DNA of 64,000 bases from Meandrina meandrites (GCA_963693305.1 OY855913.1:23378614-23442613); one strand, 5' to 3'; positions 50,196 through 61,971 are shown, numbered from the stretch's first letter. Notes: a model not told the origin generated them from the letters alone. Numbers and translations are program-made.

Positions 50196-51604
50196 CAATG
50201 TAACTGAGTTGAAATGCAAACAGCGTTAGAGAATTTTATTTAGTTCACGAGCAATTTTAAGCCAATTCCTTCATTGAACCAGTAAATGTGTTGTTTAGTA
50301 ATATATAATTTAAATGCAGAAACGGTCTCTGGCTCTCAAGGTTCCTGTTCGACAATCGAACCTTTTTCTAACTTTTTTTAGAGATGATGTTCCTACGTTC
50401 CTTTTTATTCGCCATTGCACTCTCAACAGCATTTTAATAAAAACCCTTTAGACAGGGTATTTTACTGAAGACCGACTGCCGAGTCAAGCAGAGGAAATTA
50501 TTTCCCGCAGTATGGACCTGAAAGTTCTTGTTGCTTTCCCAAGCGTAGTTTTAGTATGAATGGCGATGATAAAAATACCAGCGGCTAAGTGGGGGCAAAA
50601 AACTACATTTAGTTTTACCTTAAAGTTGATGACTGTTCGTCTGTGTCAGCAGTTGATCGCGTTTTTGCCAATATAAGAAACACTGAATTAATGTTCAGAA
50701 GAGTTCAAGCCGCAATCAGCTGTCGTTTATAAGTCAACGTCTAGAAAATGAGCTTGAAAACTGAAAATAAATTCCGCTCACGCTTGCGATGTGTGGTGTT
50801 AACCTAGCAGTACACTTGCGTATGTTTAGTTTGTTAGGAAGAGTATTCATTAACTACTTGAAAAAACCGACTTGTTTAATAAAATTGGACCAGGAAAAGG
50901 GAAACAATTTTTCATCCTTTGAAGTGTAAATAAGAGCAGCGTAACTTGGCTGTACGTAAAAGTCTAATCCTTTTATAACTGACAGCTCTTTTCTTTCCTT
51001 TATAAATATTTTGACTTTTGAATGAAAAAGTGTCTTGTTTTTCCCATGGACTCATGGTTATCTTGCCTTCAAACATTACCACATGGAAAATTGTAGCCTC
51101 TTGAAATAACTTTAAAAATATCCAAAGAATTAGCATCATTTAATAGTTGAATGTTAGTCCTTAGAATCAAGTTATTCATCCAGACACTATGCCCATTGTA
51201 ATCATTGTCAATATTCTCGTCACTTGTTTGCCTGAAAATATAATGGTATTATTGTTACAAGAAGTTCTATGTTGTATTTAAGGGAGGACTTGCCTTTTGT
51301 AGTGTTTGTCTCAATCTGTTATTACCTTTTAGCAACAAATATTTCAAAGTCATAGTTTGTAATAGTGTTTTCTGAGAACGCCATTTACAAAACTTGTTCT
51401 TCGTGGGAGGAAAGCAGCTGCTAGTCTGCTAACATATATTTTATCTTATTTAAACTCGGGGGTTTATTGTTTATTACGAAACTCGACGGCTACCATTTTT
51501 CTTCCGCTTAGTTAAAATTTAGAAGCCAATTTCTTTTGATACCACAGACTTAATGTCTCTGGCCAATAAGAATTGCTTTTCAATGTAAAACCGCAATAAA
51601 ACTC
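50196..51604. repeat. Segmental duplicate block S2
   Basis: Direct copy of S1 (48082-49470). At its right end it runs straight into sequence homologous to the DNA2 intron (39350-39570), whereas S1 runs into unrelated DNA. This places a duplication breakpoint near 51600. Confidence 0.85.
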
Positions 51605-51876
51605 GACATTTACACGATATTTAACTTCCACACAAAATGCATTTTCCACCCAAAACTCGACGACCACACTAAAGTCCATGCTCAAACCAAACTCAGCTTC
51701 CACATGAAACTTAACTTCTGTGCGAAACTCGATGTCAACGCAAAACCGGACTTCCACAAAACGGTAACTGTTATAATTAGCCTGAATAGGTTAAACACAA
51801 GTTAGCGTTACTGATGACATTTTGACAGTACAGTCATAAAAAGGTCTGCAGAAGGTGTCATGAGCGTGAAATCATG

Positions 51877-51960
51877 TATGCACAGTATCAAGCGCGGGAA
51901 AACATGTCAGTCCGGTGTGAAGCGCGGGAAAACATGTATTGGTGTAAAGCGCGGGAAAGT
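51877..51960. repeat. GCGCGGGAAA tandem units in duplicated block
   Basis: Three units with AAGCGCGGGAAAACATGT, spaced 26-33 bases apart, homologous to 41673-41755. All three cores are intact here, whereas the first core in the parent copy is altered (GGTCGGGAAAA). Confidence 0.65.
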
Positions 51961-52503
51961 TGAAGTCAAATCACAACTGTTTTCGTTTTTTTTTTTCTGT
52001 ATGGCTGAATAGACAACACCTTTGATCATCTTATTAGTGAGAGCACGTTACACAAAATATTTCCAAAAAACACTTCGAACTGGTTATGTCTTCTTTCTTG
52101 TTTAACAGATCGCCGGACAAGATAAACGTGCAGTGAACGGGTGTAAAGAATGACCTTCCCGTGCGGCCTCACTGGCCGAAGAATTAAAATAAATCGAGCG
52201 TCAAGACATTTCCTTTTTAAATATAAGAGAACTGACTGAACGCTGTCTTTACAATCGATAAAGGCCACCTATCCCCTCAAAGCTATTCCTTAAGAAATTC
52301 TTCCAGAGTTTTATTAAAGGGAGTAATTTTCCGCGCTGTCTTTACAATCAATAAAGGCCACCTATCCCCTCAAAGCTACTCCTTAAAAATCCTTCCAGAG
52401 TTTTATTAAAGGGAGTAATTTTCCACTTCCTTTATTCTTAGTCCGTAGTTGCGACCACGTGTTTGGGTGTGAACCACGCCCTTTTCTCCAAGCGCTCGTT
52501 TGA

Positions 52504-52639
52504 CTAAAACAAAATTGATTGCAGGGCTGGTACTACGGCAGAGGGGCAAAATTTATTAGCCAATATTTCAACTAGCAGAGCTAGTCTTCTTCAGAGCCAG
52601 TACAAGGTGAAACTAACGGCTCTAAAATTTGAATAAGGA
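52504..52639. mobile_element. Insertion in the DNA2 pseudo-exon
   Basis: 136 bp absent from the parent exon. Its reverse strand reads CTGAAGAAGACTAGCTCTGC then TAGTTGAAATATTGG, a stem-like motif resembling the 3' parts of some invertebrate retroelements. No clear target-site duplication; family not identified. Confidence 0.5.
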
Positions 52640-53189
52640 TACTGTATCGTGGAAGAGGCTTCACAGATCACGCAGCCGTGTGTATTGGTCCTCTGAGACA
52701 CGCTCGTGTCTTCATCTTAGTGGGTGATCATTATCAGTTGCCGCCTTTGGTGCAGAGTGTTGAAGCCAAGTGAGTTGAGATCAACACCGAATTCCTCACT
52801 TATTTCATTTTAGTGGCATTATTTGCCACGGTCTTCTATTAACATGGAATCTTGTTGCATCAACAGAGAGGGAGGAATGGACATTAGCTTGTACGAATTT
52901 CTGGCAAAATCGTCCCAGACTTCTCCGGTCAAGAGCTTAGGAACCCAGGGAACACGTTTGAAGTATTGAGGGAGCTTTCCTTACGCATGGTTTAGTAAAT
53001 TCTCATGATTTGTTATCTTGCATTTCTTCGCTGGTCGAATATTCATAAGGCATGTGTAAACAAGATTTTCTACATTTCTAAGTCAATTATACCTTGTCTA
53101 ACCGTACGCAAATCAAATGGTTTGTGTCACGTCTGTTATCATTACTCTTTCACAAAACGGCCTCTTGTACAACGATGACCTAACCCCTC

Positions 53190-54145
53190 CCCTTCCCTCC
53201 TTTCCTCCCCCCCCCCCCCCCCCCCCTCACTGATTTATTTTGACTGAGACTAGGAGGTGGATGCACACAGGGTGTCGCGGAGGCGATTTAGGAAAAGTTA
53301 ACCGCCAGCCCAATTTTGAAAGACAACGAAACCTCGCATGCACTTTACAGAACATGCAGCTTTTTTATCAGAATTTGCTCGAGCATGCGTATTCGGCAAG
53401 CCTGTTGCTAGGCAACATGAAGCATCCTTATGACGGCTTGTTGATGTGACAACTTGCTCTAGTGCTCGTGTTTTTGACTGGCTGCCTTCTAGAAGAGTGT
53501 TTCCCGCAGTCCTGGCTCCATTCCCCGACCCCACCATGATACTTGTATAGACAAGATAAAGATACACCAGTAAACAACATGAAAAACGAGTAACAGCACC
53601 TTTTAATCATAACTATACATTAATCATACATTTGCAAGCTTCACTTCCCGTCCTTTTAATGTGGCTTTCTCTTTGCTCTTTCTAACAGCATAAAATTATA
53701 GGCAAATGTAACGCGACAAATAGAAAATGGGAATACCTTTGAATGCATGATAACACTCCCCCTCCCTCGAAATGTTGAGCGTTCTAATTAACGTTAATCT
53801 TTTTATCCTTTGACGAGGGACCAAGGCTCGAGCCAATCAGTGTAATATGTTCAGCATAATCCTGTGGCTGTTTTATTAAACATTGAATATCGATAAATAC
53901 TGATTAACTGAAGGTTGAGTTTGATACTCATCGGTAATGAAATATATAAATTAACCGTACTAGTCCTCCGATGGTCTTTCTGGCACCTGCGTAGTTAATC
54001 TAAGCTTGTGTTGGCCAGAAGTCGGCCACTGAATCGTGCTAAGATATAATGAAAAGGCACTACTAAAGTTTACCAACTTACGTTACCGTAAAAGCTCCAA
54101 AACCCCTCACCATCTTATTACGCTCCCCTTTCTAATAAGCACCCC
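53190..54145. other. About 950-bp insertion or divergent segment in the second duplicate
   Basis: Copy 1 runs directly from the DNA2 3' UTR into CCTCCCTAGATGGAAGGTCG (about 43925). In copy 2 the same two sequences are separated by about 950 bp that starts with a poly(C) run (about 53204-53226). No coding exon or transposon ends are recognised in it. Confidence 0.55.
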
Positions 54146-54298
54146 CCTCCCCTCCCTAGATGGAAGGTCGTGATATTCATATGAGCAAACAGTCCTCAGT
54201 GGATTCCCGATTACCAGAACCAGCGATTTCCTCTTCCCTTGAAGATTAACAAAATCGGAATTGCACTGTAATGTTTGGCCCCGGATGTTTGGCTTTTA

Positions 54299-54628
54299 CC
54301 GTATTTACTCGAATAAGTGCCGCGGCGCTTTTTAAATTTTTCGCGCCACTAATGCAGCGCTTATTTAAAACTCGGACGAGTTTATCTGAACGAAAGTTTT
54401 ACAGTAACTGACAAAAGTGTCATTTGGTTGCCACTATTCGTCTCTTTCGACTGGCGAAATATAATCACTTTGAACTAACTGTAAAGAAATTTCCAATGCT
54501 GTTTTAGAGTTGCTTTGTAGTGGTTTTTTGGTCATACAGAATTGCTGGAATAAGCGCCGCATCGAGTCTGCGGCGCTTATTAGCTTCATTATCCCAAATG
54601 CGGCGCTTATTCGAGTAAATACGATATT
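54299..54628. mobile_element. TIR element with ACTCGAATAAGCGCCG ends (copy 2)
   Basis: Duplicate of 44058-44383, with better preserved ends (ACCGTATTTACTCGAATAAG at the left, CGCTTATTCGAGTAAATACG at the right). The TIRs are about 25 bp. Non-coding. Confidence 0.75.
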
Positions 54629-54856
54629 CTTATTCATTCACCAGATTTGCTTTTTATTGCTACTTTTTGGAGAAAGTGTGTCACTAAACAAAACTAAAAC
54701 ATGAATTTACATTCTTTTACGTATTTGCCCAAACATACCCGAACTGATATATGGCTTGAACAACGACAACAACATCCACGACGCGATACGTTTAAAATCA
54801 GTAAAGCCCCCTCTCGAGTAAGCCCCGCTCATTAATAGAACTTATGACATCTTGTT

Positions 54857-57800
54857 TTACAGCAGCTCGAGATCTACAAGTGTGATAATCACTTTACCAT
54901 CGCCTTCCTTGAGTCCTCCTTCCTTCACAGGGTTAGCTCCACTGTTGAAAGATCCTCCACCTCCTGCGATGGTTTTACCGCCATACTGCTTAACGCTCCC
55001 TCCCGAATACCCACCCCCGGCACCAGGGAAGTGAAATCCTCCGCCACCTCCCCCAAATCCACCCTTTGCTCCGGTATACGAAAATCCCCCTTCTCCTCCG
55101 TTAACAAAGCTCCTTCCCCCTCTGGCATTTTTAGCTGATTGGCCGTCTCCGTTTAAGCCCCCTCCCGCTCCGCATTCAAATGAACTTGAGGGAGAACCAT
55201 TCTTAATAATCCTCCCCCCAGTCCCACTGGACCCGCCGGACTGAGACCCCTCCTCCGCGATCTGTCCCGGATCCCCTTCATAATTATTTCCTGGCTTTGC
55301 ACCACCCCCGCCCCCACCTCCAGCAACAACCAAAGAAGTGTTCGATGAAAAAGTGACAAATGTCCCCCCTCCACCTCCCCCAGATCGCGGATAGCCAGTT
55401 GTCACTTCGCTGCCTGCTTGTCCGACAAGTATTTTCAGAACTGTTCCGCGAGTAAGTTTGAAAGTTCCCTTCATAAAAGCACCTTTCCCACCCGCTGTTT
55501 TATTTGATGAAGCGGATTCTTGACCTTGAGCGCCCGATGCTCCCCAGGCTTCTATGACGTAAGATCCGTTCAGAGGTACTTGCCATATTTGGATGCCGCT
55601 TTTTAGCCTAACCATGTGCTGTAGAGTCGTTCCTTGGTACCCGGATGTGTCTGTAGGCCCCGTTGAACCATGGGTACCGAGAGATGTGAAGGTGAAGTTG
55701 AAGTCTGGGGATGAACAGCAAGTCGCAAGTTAAGAAAGCTAATCTCCTAAAGGGTAATCGTTTTTGCTCTCTTCACAGGCTATCATATATTTTTTAATCT
55801 CAAGTCTTAGAATTTGATCGTGAACCACACAACGTCCTGTTACCAATTTACCATTCCTATAGGAAACTTTGAGAAAATAAACTTCAACTTTTTGATAATG
55901 CTCTCTATTACAGCGCGCGTAAACTAACCAATAACGCAAGCATAGGAAAAAAGCTCAAATCGGGCCTGCTGATAAACCGTCTGATTCGAGAATTTTGTTA
56001 TAGTTTTGATAAGGATTGAAATTGTTACAATAATGTAGCCATTGCGTGAAAGAAATAATTTGCCGAAATATTTAAATTAAGACGGTTTCCGCTGAGCATT
56101 CGAGCAATAACGGCAATAATAATAATAAAGATACCAAAAAGGACTCATGGCATCGTAACAGTTTGAATACAGTTAAGAAGAACTCATCGAAACTTTAGCT
56201 CTCAAGCTGACCTTGGAGAGAAAACTGGATATGAAGTTATCCATATTTTAGTTAAAACGGACGTTTCACGTCAGTTCAAACCAAAATAAAATGTGTGTTA
56301 AGCATTTTTACAAGGTTTTGCATTAACGTTCTTGAGGATGCTTTAGAATTTAACCGCGGGGTCACTTATAGAAATGAATTACAGTGACATTTTTCAAATA
56401 GTATACACAATGTTACTGTTCTTTGAGTAGATTTTTGTTAATTTATTTTTATACTTATTGCTAGAGGTCGCTAGAACTTTCAGCGGAATCCGTCTTAAAT
56501 AGTTCACAGATTAATCATTATGATTTATCGTATTATTTGTATAAATCAAAACTAGGCACAAAGGACAGTTGTGCAAGCGAACACAATCGATATGGTCAGC
56601 GGTACAACCGACAGTGAGAACTTTTGCTCCTGTTGTCGCTGACCAATAGTAATGAAGGCTATGGAAACGACATTGCGCGCGTGGAGTCCGCGAGGCAGGG
56701 AGTGACGCGTGCAAGGCGGGTGATTTTGCGTGCCAACTACTGGTATCATTATGATTAAAATTATTACTGTTGAGAACCTTTTTAACAATATTAGTGCATC
56801 TCACCTTCACAAACACCACTCATCTTGTCAATATCGTAGTTTTCAGTAATGGAGCACCATAGCTGACCATCAAAAACGCACGAATCGCGACGTTTTCCTT
56901 GATAAACGAACGGAAATACGCAGCATCCGCCACCTTTGGTTCGCCAGGTTTTGCATTCAGCAGGAGCTAGTAATGAAAAAATCCCAGGAAACAAAAATCA
57001 TCTAACATTTTTTTAAGAATTTAACTCATTCTTGTCACAACAAAAAAAACAAAATTGACCACACTGCACGTTTTATTTAATAACTCCAAAGGTATTCACA
57101 GTAGCGAAAACTCCATTATCTCGTTTAAAAGGACACAAAATATACTTTCTAGGAAAAAAAAGTATAAAAGTATAATTAAATCAGAAGAAAATAATAAAAA
57201 ATAAGTCACAAGATTTTAGCACAACTGGAATTATGAGCTAAACCACGCTACTGTGCAATTTTTAGGTATCAAATGCTCCACATAAAATTATGTGTGAAAT
57301 TATCGATGACATCACGATTGCTAACGGCTGATGAATGAACTGAACTTTGATAAAGATGGAATGCTTATCTGTCACGAGCGTGGGACAAAGAAACATTTTG
57401 AGTCCCCGACGGGATGTCGAACACATGGCCTCCCAAATATCGGTTGGGCGCTCAAACCACTGAGCTACGAGAGACCCTTGGTGAGCTAAGCCAGGGGCCG
57501 AGACTCAGAATTTTTCTTTGTCCCACGCTCGTGACAAATGAACATTCCATATTTATCGCTATGATTTATTCACCGAGGCTAAAAATTCACCATTTTTCGT
57601 TATTTATTACGAACTGAATTTTGTTGGTATACCGTTGTTGAAACGTCGATCTAGCAAATCCTTGGGAATTTTGCGGAAAATGATCGGAATCGTTCGAACG
57701 ACCCTCCAGCAATTTTCAAAATCTTTGGAGATATTAATTTCTATTCCCGTGTTCAACAAGAAGAAAAGTTTCATATCTTCATGCACCCATGTATTATTAT

Positions 57801-57992
57801 TTGTTTATGTAACGAGAAAATGGTGGCCAATGCAGTGCCAAGCAGACAGTTCACAAGAATAAAGGAAATTGCCAAGTTAGGACATGGATCCTCACTTGCT
57901 AGGCGCTAGTGTACTGATGAACAGACAAATTTCTCAGAACGAACATAATTAAAAGAAATGAGTAGCTGCCAGTTGTGAGAACTTTCTCAATC

Positions 57993-58032
<40 letters not shown>

Positions 58033-58635
58033 CCGTGAAGGAGGTTTGGATACCCAGTCTTAATTAGCATTGATTTTTACGATTTTGTTTCTCCGTTTAC
58101 TCCTTAGTTTTGGTTCGATTGAGAAGATATGTATCAAACACTCCAGACAGTGTTTCATTGGCTATCCAAACACCTCCAATTTCGTCAAAAATATTCCGCT
58201 GCGCGTCGTATTTTCAACTCTCTTCTGATCTCGGTGTTTGGATATCCCGATGAAACATTCTCTCGTGTTTGAAATATTACATCAAATTTATTGACAGTGT
58301 TTTGCAAACTTACCTTTCACGATCTTCTTTCTTTCGAGGAGATGTCCGCACAGCCAGCCGGGTTCGTGGGTTAGTTTCAGTTCATTTCCTCCTTTGTACA
58401 GCTCACAGACTCCTTGACTTGTTTTACCATCGTAGTTAAAAGAGGCACAGAGCGGTTCTGATAAGCACTCTTGCGTACAAGATACTAAACTCCGAGTCGT
58501 TTGTCGTTTGATCATGTTACCCACATCGACCTTGAGATTTTCCTTCGTGTCGAAGAGCGCGGAACGCTGGACTATTTCACCGCTTCCTGGGTGTAGAAAT
58601 ATTACTAAAATGGCTTGAAAGGCGAAAAGGGACAT
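54857..58635 (-). CDS. Secreted PAN–FN2–glycine-rich (ALK-type) protein 2
   Basis: Exons are 58635-58314, 56966-56805 and 55704-54857, joined in phase 1. They total 1332 nt (443 aa). Residues 1-20 form a signal peptide (MSLFAFQAILVIFLHPGSG). Residues 21-107 are a PAN/apple-like domain (VSCTQECLSEPLCASFNYDG, GVCELY). Residues 108-161 are an FN2-like module nearly identical to that of protein 1. Residues 162-443 are the ALK-type glycine-rich domain (GIQIWQVPLNGSYVIEAWGA, KILVGQAG, FGGGGGG, KVIITLVDLELL). The FN2 and glycine-rich exons and the intron between them are very close to 44559-46625, but the PAN exon is strongly diverged. The gene therefore looks like a hybrid of a recent duplicate and an older 5' end. 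No membrane helix; likely secreted. Confidence 0.8.
57371..57535 (-). mobile_element. tRNA-like SINE bracketed by inverted arms
   Basis: GTCACGAGCGTGGGACAAAG(AAA) at 57371 is inverted at 57513-57535. Between them the minus strand reads TCGTAGCTCAGTGGTTTGAG (A-box-like) and GTGTTCGACATCCC (B-box-like), about 35 bases apart, as in tRNA-derived SINEs. It lies in the first intron of the glycine-rich gene 2. A different family from 47641. Confidence 0.6.
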
Positions 58636-59189
58636 AACGCTTCCTTTTCTGCTAAAAAATATCCAATTTCTGTGATGTCTGATACAGAAAACCCTTTGCC
58701 TACGAAAGCAAGACTAACATTTATGTTTTTAAAAACCTTATTACTTTTTCACTGGAAATTGATCCGGTTTACATGTCAAATGTGTTGTTAATTACTTTAG
58801 ATTTATTGTTTAGCGGTATTTACGGTGAATTATATCTTTTAATTTGTGTAAATAAGGTAGCTTAAAAATGTTAATTTCCAAGCAACGTAAAGTATATAGA
58901 TATTACGTTTGGAAATATTGTCACAATTAGTGAAGAGTTTAAATGAATTAAAATTAAAATAATCGTCAAATATACATCGTCAGGTTTAAATATGCAATTT
59001 GTAAGTAATTAGGATTACAGAGAATAATTTGAAATGTGCATTCAGAATGTGTTTGTTGTCCGTTATTCGTATTTGGCGATTGCAAAACAAAAGTGAGCCT
59101 ACAGAGAAAAACTTCGACTTTTTCAGTAAGAGAAACGTACTTTAGTTCTTGAGCCGCTTAAGCTGTATTGGAGCTACAGGGACGAAATC

Positions 59190-59435
59190 TCAGCATACGG
59201 CGGTGTCCTTTTCGTTAATAGCGTGAGTTTCGTCTGCATAGATCCTTAAATAGTGTAGAGCCTGTGCATCTCGACCACTGAGAAGTGGTGCCTTTCCTTG
59301 TGGGACGTCCACTACTAGGAACTCTAAGATGTGTAGTTTTCCTTTCGTTTCACAGCAAAGAGTCACCTGAGCCTTTGGGCGCAAAGTCTGATCTCGATAC
59401 GTGCTGATTGTGATACCGGCCCAACAGCCTTTCAC
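59190..59435 (-). pseudogene. LTR-retrotransposon protease-like fragment
   Basis: An 81-codon frame contains ILEFLVVDVPQGKAPLLSGR and DAQALHYL, a pattern I associate with the C-terminal part of Gypsy-type aspartic proteases in invertebrate genomes. No gag, reverse transcriptase, integrase or LTR is seen nearby, so it is an isolated relic. The assignment rests on motif memory. Confidence 0.4.
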
Positions 59436-59684
59436 AATTTAGTTTAACGCTTTTAGTCGTTTTGTTCTCTTTCCAGTTTTTTCTTTTATTTTTAATAAAA
59501 ATTGTTTTTTTGCACGGTTTTTCATTTTATAACTCAATTTCACCCCGCTGTTTTTTTCATTGTGTTATTGCTCATAGTTGTTCCTACACTTGATTGCCAT
59601 ATTATTCAACAAATTCGCGCGATGCCCATATGTGGTCAGAAAGTAATGTCATCCGTCATCCATACATAACAGATATTAAACAAA

Positions 59685-59713
59685 CACTCGCGCTTGTTGG
59701 ATATGAGATCGTT

Positions 59714-59746
<33 letters not shown>

Positions 59747-59752
59747 ATCTAC

Positions 59753-59778
<26 letters not shown>
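59685..59778. repeat. CG-core foldback element
   Basis: CACTCGCGCTTGTTGGATAT(GAGAT) at the left is a perfect inverse of the right end (ATCTCATATCCAACAAGCGC GAGTG). The core TAGCCAACTCGGCGCTACGC is itself palindromic with GCGCCTCGTTGGCTA. Confidence 0.85.
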
Positions 59779-59787
<9 letters not shown>

Positions 59788-60020
59788 TTTTATCAGAAGT
59801 CCATAACTAACTGGTTTTATTAAAAACACCCAAGAGAATTGCAATATTTGAGCTCCCCAGCTGTTTTCGTTGATGCGTATCTGCTACTATATTTGTGGTC
59901 AATGGTATATGAGCTCATACCATTGCCTGTGTTAACCAATATACCATTGCTAGTTTTTAATAACCCGCATTAGTATATACCATACAGTGTCGGTGTATAT
60001 ACCACACAGTGTCGGTGAAA

Positions 60021-60069
60021 GTGGTGGATATTTACCTCGCCGCTTCGCGGCTCGGTAAATATCCACCAC
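60021..60069. repeat. CG-core foldback element
   Basis: GTGGTGGATATTTACC is inverted as GGTAAATATCCACCAC around a core TCGCCGCTTCGCGGCTC. A small second hairpin (ATTCACCTCC/GGTGAAT) follows at once. Confidence 0.85.
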
Positions 60070-60294
60070 TATTCACCTCCACTTCGGTGAATAATTGTTA
60101 AATATACGTAGGTTACCTTAGCTAGCCCCCTGCACAGGCGTCTTTGGGCTCATTACGCCCAAAGAGCTTGCGCAGGATGCTGTAGGTTGCAAGATTCGTC
60201 CGAAATTTTGCAAAGATCTGCAAAGTGCTGCACAACGTAACCGCAGTTTGTCTCGCTGCAAAAAGCGTTTTGTTGACAATCTGTTGAATAATAA

Positions 60295-60385
60295 AACAAT
60301 TATCCTGCTCAATCTTGCGGAATATCGTCTGATTTTAGCCATCTCGGCCTTCGGCCTCGTCGGCCAATTTCGCAGGATAATTGTT
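60295..60385. repeat. CG-core foldback element
   Basis: AACAATTATCCTGC is inverted as GCAGGATAATTGTT around a core with TCTCGGCCTTCGGCCTCG. Same design as 59685-59778 and 60021-60069. Confidence 0.8.
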
Positions 60386-60650
60386 AAATATGGATGGATG
60401 TTGTACATTCGAAACATATTTTGTAAATCTAAAAGTATTTTCGTCTTCTTAAAACTTTTTTTCCTGCTTGTTGCTCCAGCGTAATTGCAGTTTCACATAG
60501 ACAGAGTATACTTGAGCTGTCAAGGTAGCATTTTCTTACAAGAAAAGACTTCTAAAGCAATTGGAGCAAAAATATTTTTATTATGATTCACGGTCACGTT
60601 TCCCATACAACAATTTTCATCTCACATAATCACTATAAATAAATCACAAG

Positions 60651-61009
60651 TTGCCTTTCATCTTTTTATTTCATTGTCCAAGATATTCATCAATTAGAGA
60701 CAACTTTTTCACTAAAATAGATCATATAATTTCGAATCCCAAGCAGTTATCAATTTCAACCTTGATTGTGCAATTAGTGAACTCCACTGACTATTATATT
60801 AATATGCAATTAGTGCAGTTTATATCGCCCTGTATTGAAATGAGAGACAAATTATTATCAAATTCTTGATCACTGATTATTTGATTAGTTTTGTTTAATG
60901 ACTTTTTATTGTAATTATTGTTATTATATATTACCTTATGCTTTTGCGATACTGTAATGTTTTATGGTCATGCACATAAAGCTCAAGTGGTGTTGTTGTT
61001 GTTGTTGCC
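60651..61009 (+). pseudogene. LINE-like 3' end fragment
   Basis: A 72-codon frame with LFHCPRYSSIRDNFFTKI resembles the Cys/His C-terminal tail found after the reverse transcriptase in non-LTR retrotransposons. It is followed by an AT-rich tail ending in (GTT)n at about 60992-61009, as in elements that end in microsatellites. 5'-truncated; no reverse transcriptase remains. Confidence 0.45.
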
Positions 61010-61971
61010 TTCCTTTTTAAAAACTGTTAAATTGATACTAAGAAACAAGGTATGATTATATAGAGAAAAACTGCTATGTTTGCTAAATCCTCGTGACACT
61101 TAGCTCGATGTCTTTCCGAATCCTTTTGTCCAATTAAAATATAGCCCGAGTACTAACGAGCTCTGCCGAGGGCTCACGAACACATTTTATACTAGCTGTC
61201 CCGTCACACGTATGCTAAGTAGACTTCAAGAAGTCTTCAAAATTCTTTTTCTGAACACTCGCCGTTTTAGTTTCCAGCTTGTTTGGAAGAAGCGAGAGTG
61301 ATAGAGATGGGACGAGGAGGGTTAAAAATATGAAGTTCAAGAGGAGACTTAAGAAGAAGGCGAGGCTTTCAGTCAAGCTGGATGTTCTCTTGTCAAATCA
61401 AATGTTATACGAATGTAACTCTTTAAAGACGAATTGTCAGAAAACTGACATTGTTCCCCGACTATATCGAGTAGTCCAGTACCTCTTGTGAACCTCTAAT
61501 TTCAGAGGCATTCTAAAACAATATTGCTCATTGCCTTCAGGGATACGGGCATTGTTTGTGCCCTTTGTCCTATTGTTCTTATGGCCAATCATGTGAGATG
61601 TTCAATGAGGTGCTGGTCGACTCCTATATTTAACAGCGACTGTTACTCATTTAAAGCTGATTCCACTTGCGCGATAAGCACATTGACAACATCAGAAAAA
61701 TCGTGTTGGAGCCGGGATAAAGTAAGAAGGAGAAAAAGAAACCTTCCCATTTTTCTTGTGATTATATTTACATCCTGGAGTGGGTCCGCTTGTTTCACGA
61801 GCGTGAAATAAGTTCAAGAAGTCAGCAGCCTGACTATGAGTGTCTTTGTCGCCTAATGCTTGTGTTTATCGCGTAGTGTAAACGGCCTTTTTCTTGCATA
61901 AATTCTTGTGCTTATTTAATAAGTGTGAGCCAGTCTTAGCATCATACAAGAACAATAGTTGCAAAGCAAGT

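Larger units (their letters stand above)
51590..52980 (+). pseudogene. Broken copy of the DNA2 3' end
   Basis: Blocks run in DNA2 order: intron copy 51590-51832 (from 39350-39570), intron copy 51840-52440 (from about 41640-42069), exon copy 52442-52772 (from 42070-42263) and the start of exon 42361 at 52866-52890. It then jumps to the last 80 bases of the final exon, with a stop near 52968. Exons 39574-41503 and most of 42361-43600 are missing. The helicase exon copy is split by a 136-bp insert (52504-52639) and has lost one C in CAGCCCGTG, a frameshift. The deletion joint (GACATTAGCTTG to GTACGAATTTC) shows microhomology. A piece of about 95 bp is duplicated at 52240-52433. It cannot encode a helicase. 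Confidence 0.85.
58636..61971. other. Intergenic region rich in foldbacks and retroelement scraps
   Basis: No supported host gene. Contains a retropepsin-like fragment (59190-59435, -), three CG-core foldbacks (59685-59778, 60021-60069, 60295-60385) and a LINE-like 3' fragment (60651-61009). The stretch 61010-61970 has short open frames only, none recognised. Confidence 0.55.

Noticed and set aside
61524..61811. 95-codon plus-strand frame
   Set aside because: No recognised motif, signal peptide or splice partner; composition is like the surrounding intergenic DNA.
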